NCBI RefSeq assembly: GCF_002251755.1
Contig: NZ_NOXT01000116.1
Location: 1 to 64,000, forward strand
Length of the DNA stretch: 64,000 bases
Source of the DNA: Sandarakinorhabdus cyanobacteriorum
GTDB taxonomy: Bacteria; Pseudomonadota; Alphaproteobacteria; Sphingomonadales; Sphingomonadaceae
Direction: 5' to 3'
Made by a program: the position numbers and the translations under genes. Below are positions 1 to 8,624 of the stretch, in pieces. Position 1 is the first letter of the stretch; each line of letters begins with the position of its first letter. The notes below the pieces were generated by a model. That model made no database searches. It saw only the letters and a program-made list of their open reading frames with translations, and was not told the origin of the DNA.

Positions 1-117
1 CGCCAACCCGAAATCACCCGGCCGGTGAATAATCCGGGTTACAGAGGCGCTTTCACTGTGTCACGACGTCGCCAGCGCGCGGCCGATCTCCAACCCCTTG
101 CCGTAGCTGCCACCCCG

Positions 118-2553
118 CTATCCTGCCTGCCCCGGCCGCTTGGCGCGCAAGGTTGGCGGCGCTTCCAGCGGATTGTCCGGCCAGGGATGCTTCGGGTATC
201 GGCCCTTCAGCTCCTTGCGCACCTCGGCCCAGCTGCCGGCCCAGAATCCGGGCAGATCCTTGGTCACCTGGATCGGCCGCCCGGCCGGGGAGGTGAGGCG
301 CAAGGTGATGGGCACGCGGCCATCCGCCACCATTGGGTGGCGCGCCAGGCCAAACAGCGCCTGGCAGCGCACGTCCACCGCCGGGCCGCCATCGGCCGTG
401 TAATCAATGGCATGGCTGCTGCCCCCCGGGGTTTCCAAGCGCTGCGGCGCGAACCGGTCCAGCGCCTGACGCTGCGGCCAGTCCAGTCGGTTCAGCAATG
501 CATCCACCAGCTGTGCGTCACCAATGTCCGACAGGCGCCGGCCCATGATCGGGGCCAGCCAATCGTCCAGACTGGCGAGCAGTGCGGCATCATCACTGGC
601 CGGCAGCGCCAGCCCTTGCTGCGCAGCAAAGGCCAACCGGGCGCGCAGCATGCCGGCCGCGTCACCCCAGGGAAGCAGGCCCAGCCCGCGCTCCGCCACG
701 GCGGCCAGCAACACCTGCTTCACCCGCGCCGCGTCCGGCCGTTCCACCGGCTGGCGGGCCAGCACGATGGCACCCAAGCGGCGCTGGGTCTCGGCCGTCA
801 CCCCGGTGGTGGCCGGATCAAAACCAAACACCGGCCGGCTTTCGATGCGGTCGGCCAGCTGCCGCTCGACATCGCCGTGCAGGCTGGCGACCAGCAGCAG
901 CCGCGCACCCGCCGCACTCCCACTGGCATCGGCGACCACAATCCAGCTCTCCCGCGCCAGTGGCGATTCCTGGGGCACCGCAACCGCCCGGCCATTGGCC
1001 ATCAGAAAGGCCTCGCCGCGCCGCTTCGCCACCCGGTCGGGATAGCCCAAGGCCAGCGCCTCGCCGGCCCGCTCCGGCGGCGCCTCCGTCTCATGCGCGC
1101 CCACGGCCTTCGCCCAGCGTGCAGCCAATTTGCGCGCCGCCTCTGCCCGCTGGCCGCCCTCGCGCCCCCAGCCGCGCAGCCGCTGCTCCACATCAACGCT
1201 GCGCCCACCCAGCCCGCGCTCGCCCATCAGCACGGCGATGCGCGCCGCCAACAGGCCCAGGCCCTGCCCGGCCGCCGCAATCAGCATATGGGCCTGCGCC
1301 GGCGGCAGGGGCAGCGCCGCCATCGCTTCGCCATGCGCTGTCACCCGGCCATCCGCGCTGATCGCACCCAGGGCCAGCAGCCGGGCGCGCGCATCGGCAA
1401 CGGCGGCCGCAGGCGGCGGATCGCGCCATTTCAGCTGTGCCGGATCGGCCACCCCCCAGCGCGCGCATTCCAGCACCAGCCCGGCAAGATCCGCCTCCAC
1501 AATCTCCGGCGGATCAAAGGGCGCACGCCCGGCTGTTTCGGCCGCCTCCCACAGGCGGATGGCCACACCCGGCGCCGTGCGGCCGGCACGGCCGGCGCGC
1601 TGGGTCACCGCCGCCTGGCTGGCCCGCACCGTCACCAGCCGCTGCAAGCCCACGGCACGATCGAGCTGCGGCCGCCGCGCAAGCCCTGAATCCACCACCA
1701 CCCGCACGCCATCGATGGTGATGCTGGTTTCGGCGATGCTGGTCGCCAGCACGATCTTGCGGGTGCCGGCCGGCGCCGGGGCGATGGCGGCGCGCTGGTC
1801 CGCGCCCTCGCGCGCACCGTGCAGGCGGAACAGCGTCACATCCGGCGGCAGCCGCCCCTCCAGCCGCTCGGCGGTCCGCTCGATCTCGGCAACGCCGGGC
1901 AGAAAGGCCAGGATCGATCCCGCTTCCTCCGCCGCCGCCTTGCGGATGGCACTGGCCATCGCATCCTCCAGCCGCAGCGCCGGATCACGACCGATGTGCC
2001 GGTGCTCGACTGGAAACATGCGCCCAGCCGATTCCACCATGGCCAGATCGGGGATGATGCCGGCAAAGCCCCCGCCATCCAGCGTGGCCGACATCAGCGC
2101 CAGCCGCAGATCGGGCCGCAATGCTTCGCGTGCCTCCAGTGTCAGCGCGAGGGCGAAATCGCTTTCCAGGCTGCGCTCGTGCACTTCGTCGAACAACACG
2201 CCGGCCACACCGGGCAGTTCGGGATCGGCCACCAGCATCCGCGTGAAAATGCCTTCGGTCACCACCTCGATGCGGGTCGCGGCCGATGTCCGGCTGTCCA
2301 GACGCGTGCGATAACCGATGCTGCGGCCCACCGGCTCGCCCAGCTGCTCGGCCATGCGCTCGGCTGCGGCGCGGGCGGCCAGTCGGCGTGGGGAGAGGAG
2401 GATGATCTTGCCGGCCTGCGCCCAATCTTCCCCCAACAGGGCGGGCGGCAGCGCCGTTGTCTTGCCCGCACCGGGCGGGGCAATCAGGGCCAATGGCCGG
2501 TTGGCGGCCAGGGCGGCCTGCACCTCGGCCAACACGGCCAGAACCGGCAGCAT
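118..2553 (-). CDS. hrpB: ATP-dependent helicase HrpB
   Basis: 811-aa DEAH-type superfamily 2 helicase of the HrpB family, predicted to unwind RNA in the cytoplasm; its biological role is poorly defined. The N-terminal RecA-like domain has Walker A PPGAGKTT (26-33), the DEVH box (122-125) and SAT (155-157). The QRAGRAGR motif of the second helicase domain follows, and the C-terminal part matches the HrpB-specific extension in length. The ATG overlaps the TGA of hemJ as TGATG, so translation is probably coupled and the gene is last in hemE-hemJ-hrpB. The stop is TAG at 118-120. The frame is intact and full length for the family. Confidence 0.93.
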   Translation of the reverse strand: MLPVLAVLAEVQAALAANRPLALIAPPGAGKTTALPPALLGEDWAQAGKIILLSPRRLAARAAAERMAEQLGEPVGRSIGYRTRLDSRTSAATRIEVVTEGIFTRMLVADPELPGVAGVLFDEVHERSLESDFALALTLEAREALRPDLRLALMSATLDGGGFAGIIPDLAMVESAGRMFPVEHRHIGRDPALRLEDAMASAIRKAAAEEAGSILAFLPGVAEIERTAERLEGRLPPDVTLFRLHGAREGADQRAAIAPAPAGTRKIVLATSIAETSITIDGVRVVVDSGLARRPQLDRAVGLQRLVTVRASQAAVTQRAGRAGRTAPGVAIRLWEAAETAGRAPFDPPEIVEADLAGLVLECARWGVADPAQLKWRDPPPAAAVADARARLLALGAISADGRVTAHGEAMAALPLPPAQAHMLIAAAGQGLGLLAARIAVLMGERGLGGRSVDVEQRLRGWGREGGQRAEAARKLAARWAKAVGAHETEAPPERAGEALALGYPDRVAKRRGEAFLMANGRAVAVPQESPLARESWIVVADASGSAAGARLLLVASLHGDVERQLADRIESRPVFGFDPATTGVTAETQRRLGAIVLARQPVERPDAARVKQVLLAAVAERGLGLLPWGDAAGMLRARLAFAAQQGLALPASDDAALLASLDDWLAPIMGRRLSDIGDAQLVDALLNRLDWPQRQALDRFAPQRLETPGGSSHAIDYTADGGPAVDVRCQALFGLARHPMVADGRVPITLRLTSPAGRPIQVTKDLPGFWAGSWAEVRKELKGRYPKHPWPDNPLEAPPTLRAKRPGQAG

Positions 2554-3002
2554 CAGAACGGCTTGACGATCACCAGCACCGCCACCGCCAGTGTCACCAG
2601 CGACGGGATTTCATTGGCCAGTCGCAGGCCCTTCTCGCTCACCGGCCGCTCGCCGGCGGCAAAGCGCCTCACCATGGCCACCGTCCAGTGGTGGAACCAG
2701 GTGAGACCCAGCACAAACACGAACTTGGTGACCAGCCACAGCGGCCAGCCGAGATGGAAGGCCAGACCCAACCCGGCCGCCCAGCTCACCACCATCGCGG
2801 GTGACAGGATGATGCGGCGCAAGCGGCGGCAGCGCTCATCCCACAACAGCGCTTCGGGTGCACCCGGCGCCACCGGATGCCAATAGACGAGGAAGCGCGG
2901 GATCATGAACAGCCCGGCCATCCAGAAGATCACGAAGGCGACATGGAGGGCCTTGACCCAGAGATAGGCCTCCCCCAACCAGCCGACGCCGAAATCGATC
3001 AC
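2553..3002 (-). CDS. hemJ: protoporphyrinogen IX oxidase HemJ
   Basis: 149-aa integral membrane protein of the HemJ (CopD-like) family, which oxidises protoporphyrinogen IX to protoporphyrin IX in haem synthesis in bacteria lacking HemG/HemY. About four hydrophobic helices are visible. The first carries the conserved His (His20, in KALHVAFVIFW) and a later one holds WLVTKFVFVLGLTWFHHW. The start is GTG, immediately after the TAA of hemE with no gap, and the stop overlaps the hrpB start. Lying directly behind hemE supports a haem-pathway role. Family assignment is firm; activity is inferred. Confidence 0.9.
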   Translation of the reverse strand: MIDFGVGWLGEAYLWVKALHVAFVIFWMAGLFMIPRFLVYWHPVAPGAPEALLWDERCRRLRRIILSPAMVVSWAAGLGLAFHLGWPLWLVTKFVFVLGLTWFHHWTVAMVRRFAAGERPVSEKGLRLANEIPSLVTLAVAVLVIVKPF

Positions 3003-4043
3003 TTACAGCGGCCTGCGCAGCAGATCGAACAAATGCTCGACATGGGCGATGGGCGTGTCCTGCAAGATCCCATGGCCCAGGTTGAAGATGTGCGGCCGGC
3101 CCGACAGCGCGTGGCGGATGCGCGTCACCGCCTGCTCCAGCGCCTCGCCGCCGGCGATCAACGCCAGCGGATCAAGATTGCCCTGCACCGGCATGCCCGG
3201 CGGCAGCATGGCATCGGCCCAGGCCGGATCGACCGTTTCATCCAGGCCCACGGCATCGACACCGGTTTCGGCGGCATAGGCCGCCAGCTTGGCGCCGGCG
3301 CCCTTGGGGAAACCGATAATCGGCACATCCGGATGGCGCACCATTAGCCGGCCAACGATATCGGCGTTGGGCGCGATCACCCAGCGTTCGAACTGCGCCG
3401 GGCTCAACGTGCCGGCCCAGCTGTCAAACAGCTGGATGGCCTGCGCGCCCGCCTCGATCTGGCCCGACAGATAATCCACCGTCACCGCCACGATCTTGTC
3501 GATTAGCGCCTGGAAGCGAGCGGGGTCCTTGTAGGCGAGGCGGCGGGTTTCGGCCTGGTCCTTGCTGCCATGGCCGGCCACCATATAGGTGGCGATGGTC
3601 CAGGGGCTGCCGGCAAAGCCCAGCATCGTCTCCTTGGGATCGATGGCCTTGCGCACCTTGGCCACGGTTTCATAGATTTTCGCGAAGTGCAGCGGGTTGG
3701 GCTCCAGCATCGAGAAATCGCCATCGCTCAGCGCCGGGGTCAGCTGCGGGCCTTCGCCGGGACCAAAGGTCAGGCCCTGGCCCATGGCGTGCGGGACGAT
3801 CAGGATGTCGGAAAACAGGATGGCGCCATCCATGCCAAAGCGGCGCAGCGGCTGGATGGTGATCTCGGCAGCCGCGTCGCTGTCATAGACCAGCTCCAGA
3901 AACCCGCCCTTTTCGGCGCGCAGGGCGCGATATTCCGGCAGGTAGCGGCCAGCCTGGCGCATCAGCCAGACGGGCGGCGGATCACGGCGCTCACCCTTCA
4001 GAACGGCGAGCAGCGGCGGGTCAATGTGGGTCTCTTCGGCCAT
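3003..4043 (-). CDS. hemE: uroporphyrinogen decarboxylase
   Basis: 346-aa cytoplasmic enzyme converting uroporphyrinogen III to coproporphyrinogen III. The N-terminal signature PPVWLMRQAGRYLPEYR lies near residues 23-39, and FAGSPWTIATYMVAG and GFPKGAG follow as in the family. I place the start at the ATG at 4043 because AAGGGGAG sits just upstream. An in-frame TTG at 4061 would put that ribosome site inside the gene. It is first in hemE-hemJ-hrpB, transcribed away from the probable origin to its right. hemE flanking oriC is a conserved alphaproteobacterial arrangement, as in Caulobacter and Rickettsia. Confidence 0.96.
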   Translation of the reverse strand: MAEETHIDPPLLAVLKGERRDPPPVWLMRQAGRYLPEYRALRAEKGGFLELVYDSDAAAEITIQPLRRFGMDGAILFSDILIVPHAMGQGLTFGPGEGPQLTPALSDGDFSMLEPNPLHFAKIYETVAKVRKAIDPKETMLGFAGSPWTIATYMVAGHGSKDQAETRRLAYKDPARFQALIDKIVAVTVDYLSGQIEAGAQAIQLFDSWAGTLSPAQFERWVIAPNADIVGRLMVRHPDVPIIGFPKGAGAKLAAYAAETGVDAVGLDETVDPAWADAMLPPGMPVQGNLDPLALIAGGEALEQAVTRIRHALSGRPHIFNLGHGILQDTPIAHVEHLFDLLRRPL

Positions 4044-4237
4044 CGCTCCCCTTGGCGGCAAGGCGCATCGCCGGTCAAGAGTGGAGACACACAGCCAATA
4101 TCGAAAAAACTATATGAAAGGTTGCAGATGATAGTGGCGGCGTGAATCTTGGGGATCAAAGTTCGTGCCCGCATCCATCCACAGCCGGCGGCGGCAAGAT
4201 TCTGCCGGAATCCGGCGAGTCGTGGCCGTTGTCCCCA

Positions 4238-4246
4238 TTATCCACA
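4238..4246 (+). promoter_or_regulatory. DnaA box (perfect TTATCCACA)
   Basis: Exact match to the consensus DnaA-binding nine-mer inside the putative origin. A weaker inverted copy (GAATCCACA read on the minus strand) lies 7 bp downstream. Confidence 0.8.
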
Positions 4247-4361
4247 CCCCCCCTGTGGATTCTTGCCTCTGGGTGTGACTCCGGGTGCGGGCCGGGGGCG
4301 ATACCGGCGAAAAGCCGCTTGCTCCCATGTCCACACCGGCATTAACGCTTTGCCCTGATGC

Positions 4362-4370
4362 TTATCCACA
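4362..4370 (+). promoter_or_regulatory. DnaA box (perfect TTATCCACA)
   Basis: Second exact consensus DnaA box, same orientation as the one at 4238, about 50 bp before the ppsR start codon. DnaA bound here could also affect ppsR transcription (inference). Confidence 0.8.
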
Positions 4371-4419
4371 GAGTCATGCCACCGGTTTTTGTGCGACCCT
4401 GCCGGTCCGGGGCTGCCGC

Positions 4420-5253
4420 ATGACCAGTGGCGAGACCCTGCACCTGCACCTGATCAGCGATTCCACCGGTGAAACGCTGGAATCGGTGGCCAAGGCCAGC
4501 CTGGCGCGATTCGAAGGCGCAGAAGCCGTGAAGCATTTCTGGCCGATGGTGCGCAGCGAAGGCCATCTTGACCGGATCATCACCGAAGTGGCGAAAAAGC
4601 CCGGCCTCGTGATCTACACGCTGGTTGATGGCGCTGTGCGTGACCGGCTGGAACAGCGCTGCGCCACACTTGGCCTGCCGATGGTCTCGCCGCTCGATCC
4701 CACCATTTCCGCCCTGTCCGAACTTCTGGGCCAGGCCGCAACCCGCCGCCCGGGCCGCCAGCATGTGATGGACGAAGCCTATTTCCGCCGTGTTGACGCC
4801 ATCAACTACACGATGGTGCATGATGATGGCGCCCAGGCCGGCGTCGAGGATCTGGAAGAGGCAGACATCGTCCTGCTCGGCGTGTCGCGCACGTCGAAAA
4901 CCCCCACCTCCATCTATCTGGCCAACCGCGGTTACAAGACGGCCAATATCCCGCTGGTGCCGCAATCGCCGCCCCCGGCCCACGTCTGGCAGATCCGCGG
5001 CCCGCTGCTCGTCGGCCTCACCACCGCCACCGACCGGCTGGTGCAGATCCGCCGCAACCGACTGCTCACCCTGGGGCAGACGCCAGACACCGATTATGTC
5101 GACGCCGAACGCATCGATGCCGAACTGGCCTTTGCCCGCCGGCTGTTTGCCGATCACGATATCCCGGTCATCGATGTCTCGCGCCGCAGCATCGAGGAAA
5201 CGGCGGCGGCCATCATCAACCTGCACCAGGCCCGGATCGAGCGCGCCTCATGA
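4420..5253 (+). CDS. ppsR: pyruvate, phosphate dikinase regulatory protein family (DUF299)
   Basis: 277-aa protein of the bifunctional kinase/pyrophosphorylase family that inactivates and reactivates pyruvate phosphate dikinase or PEP synthase by ADP-dependent phosphorylation. The N-terminus LHLISDSTGETLE and the nucleotide-binding motif GVSRTSKTP (154-162) are both characteristic. I use the ATG at 4420. The frame is open further upstream, but that part lies in the origin, has no family similarity and would overlap a DnaA box. Its stop overlaps the maf ATG (ATGA). Conserved as the first gene on this side of the alphaproteobacterial origin (RP001 in Rickettsia). Confidence 0.9.
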   Translation: MTSGETLHLHLISDSTGETLESVAKASLARFEGAEAVKHFWPMVRSEGHLDRIITEVAKKPGLVIYTLVDGAVRDRLEQRCATLGLPMVSPLDPTISALSELLGQAATRRPGRQHVMDEAYFRRVDAINYTMVHDDGAQAGVEDLEEADIVLLGVSRTSKTPTSIYLANRGYKTANIPLVPQSPPPAHVWQIRGPLLVGLTTATDRLVQIRRNRLLTLGQTPDTDYVDAERIDAELAFARRLFADHDIPVIDVSRRSIEETAAAIINLHQARIERAS

Positions 5254-5846
5254 TGCTTGTCCTCGCCAGCCAGTCGGCCGCGCGCCGCGCCATGCTCAGC
5301 GCCGCCGGCGTGCCCCACGAAGCCTTGCCGGCGCATGTCGATGAAGAGGGCATCACCGCCGGCCTGATTGCCGAGCAGGCCAGCCCCGAACGCATCGCCG
5401 ATGCACTGGCCGAGGTGAAGGCCTTGAAGATCAGCCGCCAGCATCCCGGCGCCCTGGTGCTGGGGGCAGACAGCGTGGTCGTCACGGCTGACGGCAGCCT
5501 GGTCAACAAGCCCGAAACCCGGCCGCGCGCCGAAGCCCAACTGCGGCAGCTGGCCGGCACCACCCACCGGCTGATTTCGGCCGCGGTCATCTGTGAAGCC
5601 GGCAAGCCGGTGTGGCGCCAGGGTGGCGCGGCGCGGCTGAAGATGCGCACCCTCTCTGACGCCTTCATCACCCGCTATCTTGATGCCGAAGGCGATGCCG
5701 TGCTCGGCTGCGTCGGCTGTTACCGCATCGAGGGGCTGGGCGCGCAGCTGTTCAGCCGCATTGATGGCGATCAGTTCGTCATCCGCGGCCTGCCGCTGCT
5801 GGCCGTGCTGGACTATCTGCGTGTGCGGGGCATGCTGCCGTCATGA
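5250..5846 (+). CDS. maf: Maf family nucleoside triphosphate pyrophosphatase
   Basis: 198-aa Maf/YhdE-type protein, predicted to hydrolyse non-canonical or UTP/dTTP-type nucleotides to monophosphates, preventing misincorporation. The N-terminal LVLASQSAARRAML is the Maf nucleotide-binding signature, although the usual SPRR reads SAARR here. LGADSVV and KPETRPRAEAQLRQLAGTTH follow as in the family, as does the DAVLGCVGCYRIEGLGAQLF segment. The start overlaps the ppsR stop as ATGA, and the aroE start overlaps its own stop, so the three are translationally coupled. Subfamily (YhdE or YceF type) is not certain. Confidence 0.9.
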   Translation: MMLVLASQSAARRAMLSAAGVPHEALPAHVDEEGITAGLIAEQASPERIADALAEVKALKISRQHPGALVLGADSVVVTADGSLVNKPETRPRAEAQLRQLAGTTHRLISAAVICEAGKPVWRQGGAARLKMRTLSDAFITRYLDAEGDAVLGCVGCYRIEGLGAQLFSRIDGDQFVIRGLPLLAVLDYLRVRGMLPS

Positions 5847-6655
5847 TCGAACCCGCTGTCGCCGGCGTCATCGGCTGGCCCATCACGCATTCCAAGTCGC
5901 CGCTGATCCACCGCTTCTGGCTGGGCAAGCTTGGCCTCGACGGCGATTACAGCCGCTTCCCGGTCGCGCCGGAGCGGTTGGGTGCGTTCCTCACTGCGCT
6001 GCCGGCGATGGGCCTGCGCGGCGTCAATGTCACCATCCCGCACAAGCTGGCGGTGATGCCCCATCTTGATGCCATCGCGCCGGCCGCTGCCGCCGTGGGT
6101 GCGGTCAACACGATTACCGTGGGCCCCGATGGCCGCTTGACCGGCCACAACAGCGATGTTGCCGGCATCACCGGCCCGGCCGCCAACGCCATGGCCGGGC
6201 GGCCGATGCTGATGATCGGCAGTGGCGGCGCCGCCCGGGCCGGGGCGGCCGCAGCACGCATCGGTGGGGCCAGCGCGCTGTGGATCATCGCCCGCAATGC
6301 CTCGGCCGCCGCCGAACTGCTGGCCGCCAGCGGCCTGCCTGGCGGCGTGCTGGCGATGGACGCCGTGCTGCCCGGCGATATCGGCCTGTTGTTCAATGCC
6401 ACCAGCCTTGGCATGACCGGCCAGCCGCCGCTCGATCTCGATCTGGCGACATTGCCGGCCGATGCAACCGTGTTCGATGCCGTCTATGTCCCGCTCGAAA
6501 CCCCGCTGCTCGCCGCCGCCCGCGCCCGTGGCCTTGCCACCATCGATGGGTTGGCCATGCTGATTGGCCAGGCAGCGGAGGCCTTCCGGCTGTTCTTTGG
6601 CGCCGAAGCACCGCGTGACCATGATGCCGATCTGAAGGAGCTGCTGACGCGATGA
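5843..6655 (+). CDS. aroE: shikimate dehydrogenase (NADP+)
   Basis: 270-aa enzyme reducing 3-dehydroshikimate to shikimate in aromatic amino-acid synthesis. The substrate-binding SKSP (17-20), NVTIPHK (62-68, catalytic Lys68), NT (89-90) and GHNSDVAG (101-108) are all present. The Rossmann motif GSGGAARAG begins at residue 126. Length is normal for AroE. ATGA overlaps couple it to maf upstream and coaE downstream. The conserved maf-aroE-coaE-dnaQ run beside the origin supports the call. Confidence 0.95.
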   Translation: MIEPAVAGVIGWPITHSKSPLIHRFWLGKLGLDGDYSRFPVAPERLGAFLTALPAMGLRGVNVTIPHKLAVMPHLDAIAPAAAAVGAVNTITVGPDGRLTGHNSDVAGITGPAANAMAGRPMLMIGSGGAARAGAAAARIGGASALWIIARNASAAAELLAASGLPGGVLAMDAVLPGDIGLLFNATSLGMTGQPPLDLDLATLPADATVFDAVYVPLETPLLAAARARGLATIDGLAMLIGQAAEAFRLFFGAEAPRDHDADLKELLTR

Positions 6656-7236
6656 GCCGCACCACCATCATCGGCCTCACCGGCTCGATCGGCATGGGCA
6701 AGTCCACGGTGGCGGCCATGTTCCGCACGCTGGGCGTGCCGGTGTTCGACGCCGATGCCGAGGTGCGGCGCCTGCAGGGCCCCTGCGGCCGGGCGCTCGC
6801 TGCCATCGAGGCGCTGTTCCCCGGCACCACCCATGCAGGCGGCCTGCACCGCGAGAAGCTCGGCGCGGCGGTGTTTGGCGATCATGCCAAGCTCCGCCAG
6901 CTTGAACAGATCTTGCACCCGCTGGTCGCCGAAGCGCAGAGCAGCTTTCTGGGCGCACACCGGCTCAAGCCCGCCATCGTGCTCGACGTGCCGCTGCTGT
7001 TTGAAAAGGGCGGCTGGCGGCGCTGCCATCTGACCGTCGTCGTCTCTGCCCCCTATCGCGTGCAGCGTGCCCGTGTGCTGGCCCGGCCGGGCATGACGCG
7101 CGAAAAATTCGCCGGCATCCTGAAAGGCCAGATGCCTGACCGCGAGAAACGCGCGCTTGCCGATGTGGTTATCGAAACCGGCCGCGGCCGCCGCGAGACC
7201 TGGACGGCGGTGAAATCATTGGTCAACAGCCTCTAG
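6652..7236 (+). CDS. coaE: dephospho-CoA kinase
   Basis: 194-aa enzyme for the last step of coenzyme A synthesis, phosphorylating the ribose 3'-OH of dephospho-CoA. The P-loop GSIGMGKS (11-18) opens the protein. VFDADAEVRRL and LDVPLLFEKGGW match CoaE substrate and lid motifs. The start ATG overlaps the aroE TGA. A short gap separates it from dnaQ, the conserved next gene. Nothing is unusual in length or frame. Confidence 0.95.
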   Translation: MSRTTIIGLTGSIGMGKSTVAAMFRTLGVPVFDADAEVRRLQGPCGRALAAIEALFPGTTHAGGLHREKLGAAVFGDHAKLRQLEQILHPLVAEAQSSFLGAHRLKPAIVLDVPLLFEKGGWRRCHLTVVVSAPYRVQRARVLARPGMTREKFAGILKGQMPDREKRALADVVIETGRGRRETWTAVKSLVNSL

Positions 7237-7273
7237 CGCTTGCCCTTCGGCCCCTTTGCATTACATGGGGTCC

Positions 7274-7939
7274 ATGCGCGAAATTGTCTGGGACACTGAA
7301 ACCACCGGCATCATGCCCGGTGATGGCCACCGCATCGTCGAAATCGGCGCGGTGGAAATGATCAACCGCACCATCACGGGGCGGACCTTCCACACCTATC
7401 TCGATCCGCAGCGGCCGATGCCCAAGGATGCCGAGCGGGTGCACGGCCTGTCGAGCGACTTTCTCACCGGCCAGCCGATCTTCGAACAGGTGATCGATGA
7501 TTTCCTCGCCTTCATCGGCGATGCACCGCTGGTGGCGCACAATGCCGCCTTCGACATGGAGTTCCTGAACTGGGAACTGAAGCGCGCCGGAATGCCGATT
7601 ATCCCGATCAGCCGCGCCATCGACACGCTGGAGATCAGCCGCAAGGCCAACCCCGGCGCCAAGCACACGCTGGATGCGCTGTGCACCCGCTATGGCATTG
7701 ATCTTTCGGCCCGCACCAAGCACGGCGCGCTGCTCGATGCCGAGCTGCTGGCCCGTGTCTATATCGAGTTGACCGGAGGCCGGCAGATCGGATTCGACCT
7801 TGCCACCGGGGCCGCACAGGAAGAGACTGAATATGAGCGGGTGAGTCTGGCGCCACGTGTTCACCATGCCAGCGCGGAGGAGCTGGCAGCCCACGCCACC
7901 TTTGTGGCCGGCCTGAAAGACCCGCTCTGGCTGTCGTGA
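7274..7939 (+). CDS. dnaQ: DNA polymerase III epsilon subunit (3'-5' exonuclease)
   Basis: 221-aa proofreading subunit of the replicative polymerase. DEDDh exonuclease motifs are visible: ExoI DTETTG (7-12), ExoII around VAHNAAFDMEF and ExoIII HGALLDAELLARVYIEL. I take the ATG at 7274, which gives the usual MREIVWDTETTG start. An ATG at 7265 and a TTG at 7256 are in frame but add only residues not typical of the family. It follows coaE in the origin-proximal block. The sequence ends shortly before hpf. Confidence 0.93.
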   Translation: MREIVWDTETTGIMPGDGHRIVEIGAVEMINRTITGRTFHTYLDPQRPMPKDAERVHGLSSDFLTGQPIFEQVIDDFLAFIGDAPLVAHNAAFDMEFLNWELKRAGMPIIPISRAIDTLEISRKANPGAKHTLDALCTRYGIDLSARTKHGALLDAELLARVYIELTGGRQIGFDLATGAAQEETEYERVSLAPRVHHASAEELAAHATFVAGLKDPLWLS

Positions 7940-7983
7940 CCGGCAGTAGTCGCTGGTCAACAGCGCTCAAGGAGAATCAAGGC

Positions 7984-8613
7984 ATGGATATCCGCATTTC
8001 AGGGCACCAGGTCGATACCGGGGCCGCCTTTGGCGAACATGTGCACGAACGGCTTGGCGCGATGGTGGCGAAATATTTCCCCCGCGCCCTGTCCGCCCAT
8101 GTCACGCTCGGGCCGGCGCCTTATGGGCATTTCGCATGCGACATCGTCATGCACGTGATGGCCGATCTGATCCTGAAGGGCTCGGCGCGCGCCGCCGATG
8201 CGCATGTCGCCTTCGATGGCGCCGCCGATCGCATCGACAAGCAGCTGCGGCGCTACATGCGCCGCCTGAAGGATCGGCATTCCCCCGCCGCCGGCCGCAG
8301 CGCGCCGGAAGTGGCGGAACTGCCGCCGCTCGACAATGCCGAATACAAGATCTTCGCTGCCGCGCCCGACGATGTGGAGCCGGCCGGTGATGCCCCGCTG
8401 ATCATCGCTGAAACCCGGGTGGATATTCCCACCGCCAGCGTTGGCGATGCGGTGATGATGCTCGATCTCAGGAACACCACCGCCCTGTTGTTCGTCAACA
8501 GCGCGACCGGCGATCACAACATGGTCTATCGCCGCGAGGATGGCACCATCGGCTGGGTCGAGCCCCGGGCCCAGGTGGCCGGAGCGCCGCGCCGCGCCGT
8601 CATGGCCGGCTGA
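7984..8613 (+). CDS. hpf: ribosome hibernation promoting factor, long form
   Basis: 209-aa protein that dimerises inactive 70S ribosomes into 100S particles in stationary phase. The N-terminal S30AE domain covers about residues 1-105. A C-terminal dimerisation domain of about 55 residues contains NTTALLFVNSATGDHNMVYR and GTIGWVEP, which makes it the long form. AAGGAG lies 9 bases before the ATG at 7984 and fixes the start. ptsN follows after 11 bp. In many proteobacteria hpf and ptsN follow rpoN; here rpoN is about 11 kb away on the other strand. Confidence 0.92.
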   Translation: MDIRISGHQVDTGAAFGEHVHERLGAMVAKYFPRALSAHVTLGPAPYGHFACDIVMHVMADLILKGSARAADAHVAFDGAADRIDKQLRRYMRRLKDRHSPAAGRSAPEVAELPPLDNAEYKIFAAAPDDVEPAGDAPLIIAETRVDIPTASVGDAVMMLDLRNTTALLFVNSATGDHNMVYRREDGTIGWVEPRAQVAGAPRRAVMAG

Positions 8614-8624
8614 CCGGAACCATC

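Larger units (their letters stand above)
4044..4419. other. probable chromosomal replication origin (oriC)
   Basis: Gene-free stretch between the divergent hemE and ppsR genes, the conserved oriC position in alphaproteobacteria. It holds two perfect DnaA boxes TTATCCACA (4238-4246 and 4362-4370), both on the plus strand. Weaker nine-mers with two mismatches are near 4175, 4254 (reverse strand) and 4327. An AT-rich patch around 4095-4140 (including TCGAAAAAACTATATGAAAG) stands out from the GC-rich surroundings and is a candidate unwinding element. Flanking genes are transcribed outward on both sides. The call is strong from synteny plus boxes; GC-skew inversion was not computed. Confidence 0.85.

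Noticed and set aside
118-120. Frameshifted extension of HrpB beyond its stop (reading GSYGKGLEIGRALA in another frame)
   Set aside because: HrpB already has full family length; the short stretch past the stop has no start codon and no recognisable family.
25-1689. 554-codon open frame opposite hrpB
   Set aside because: Shadow of hrpB; composition is biased and no domain can be recognised.
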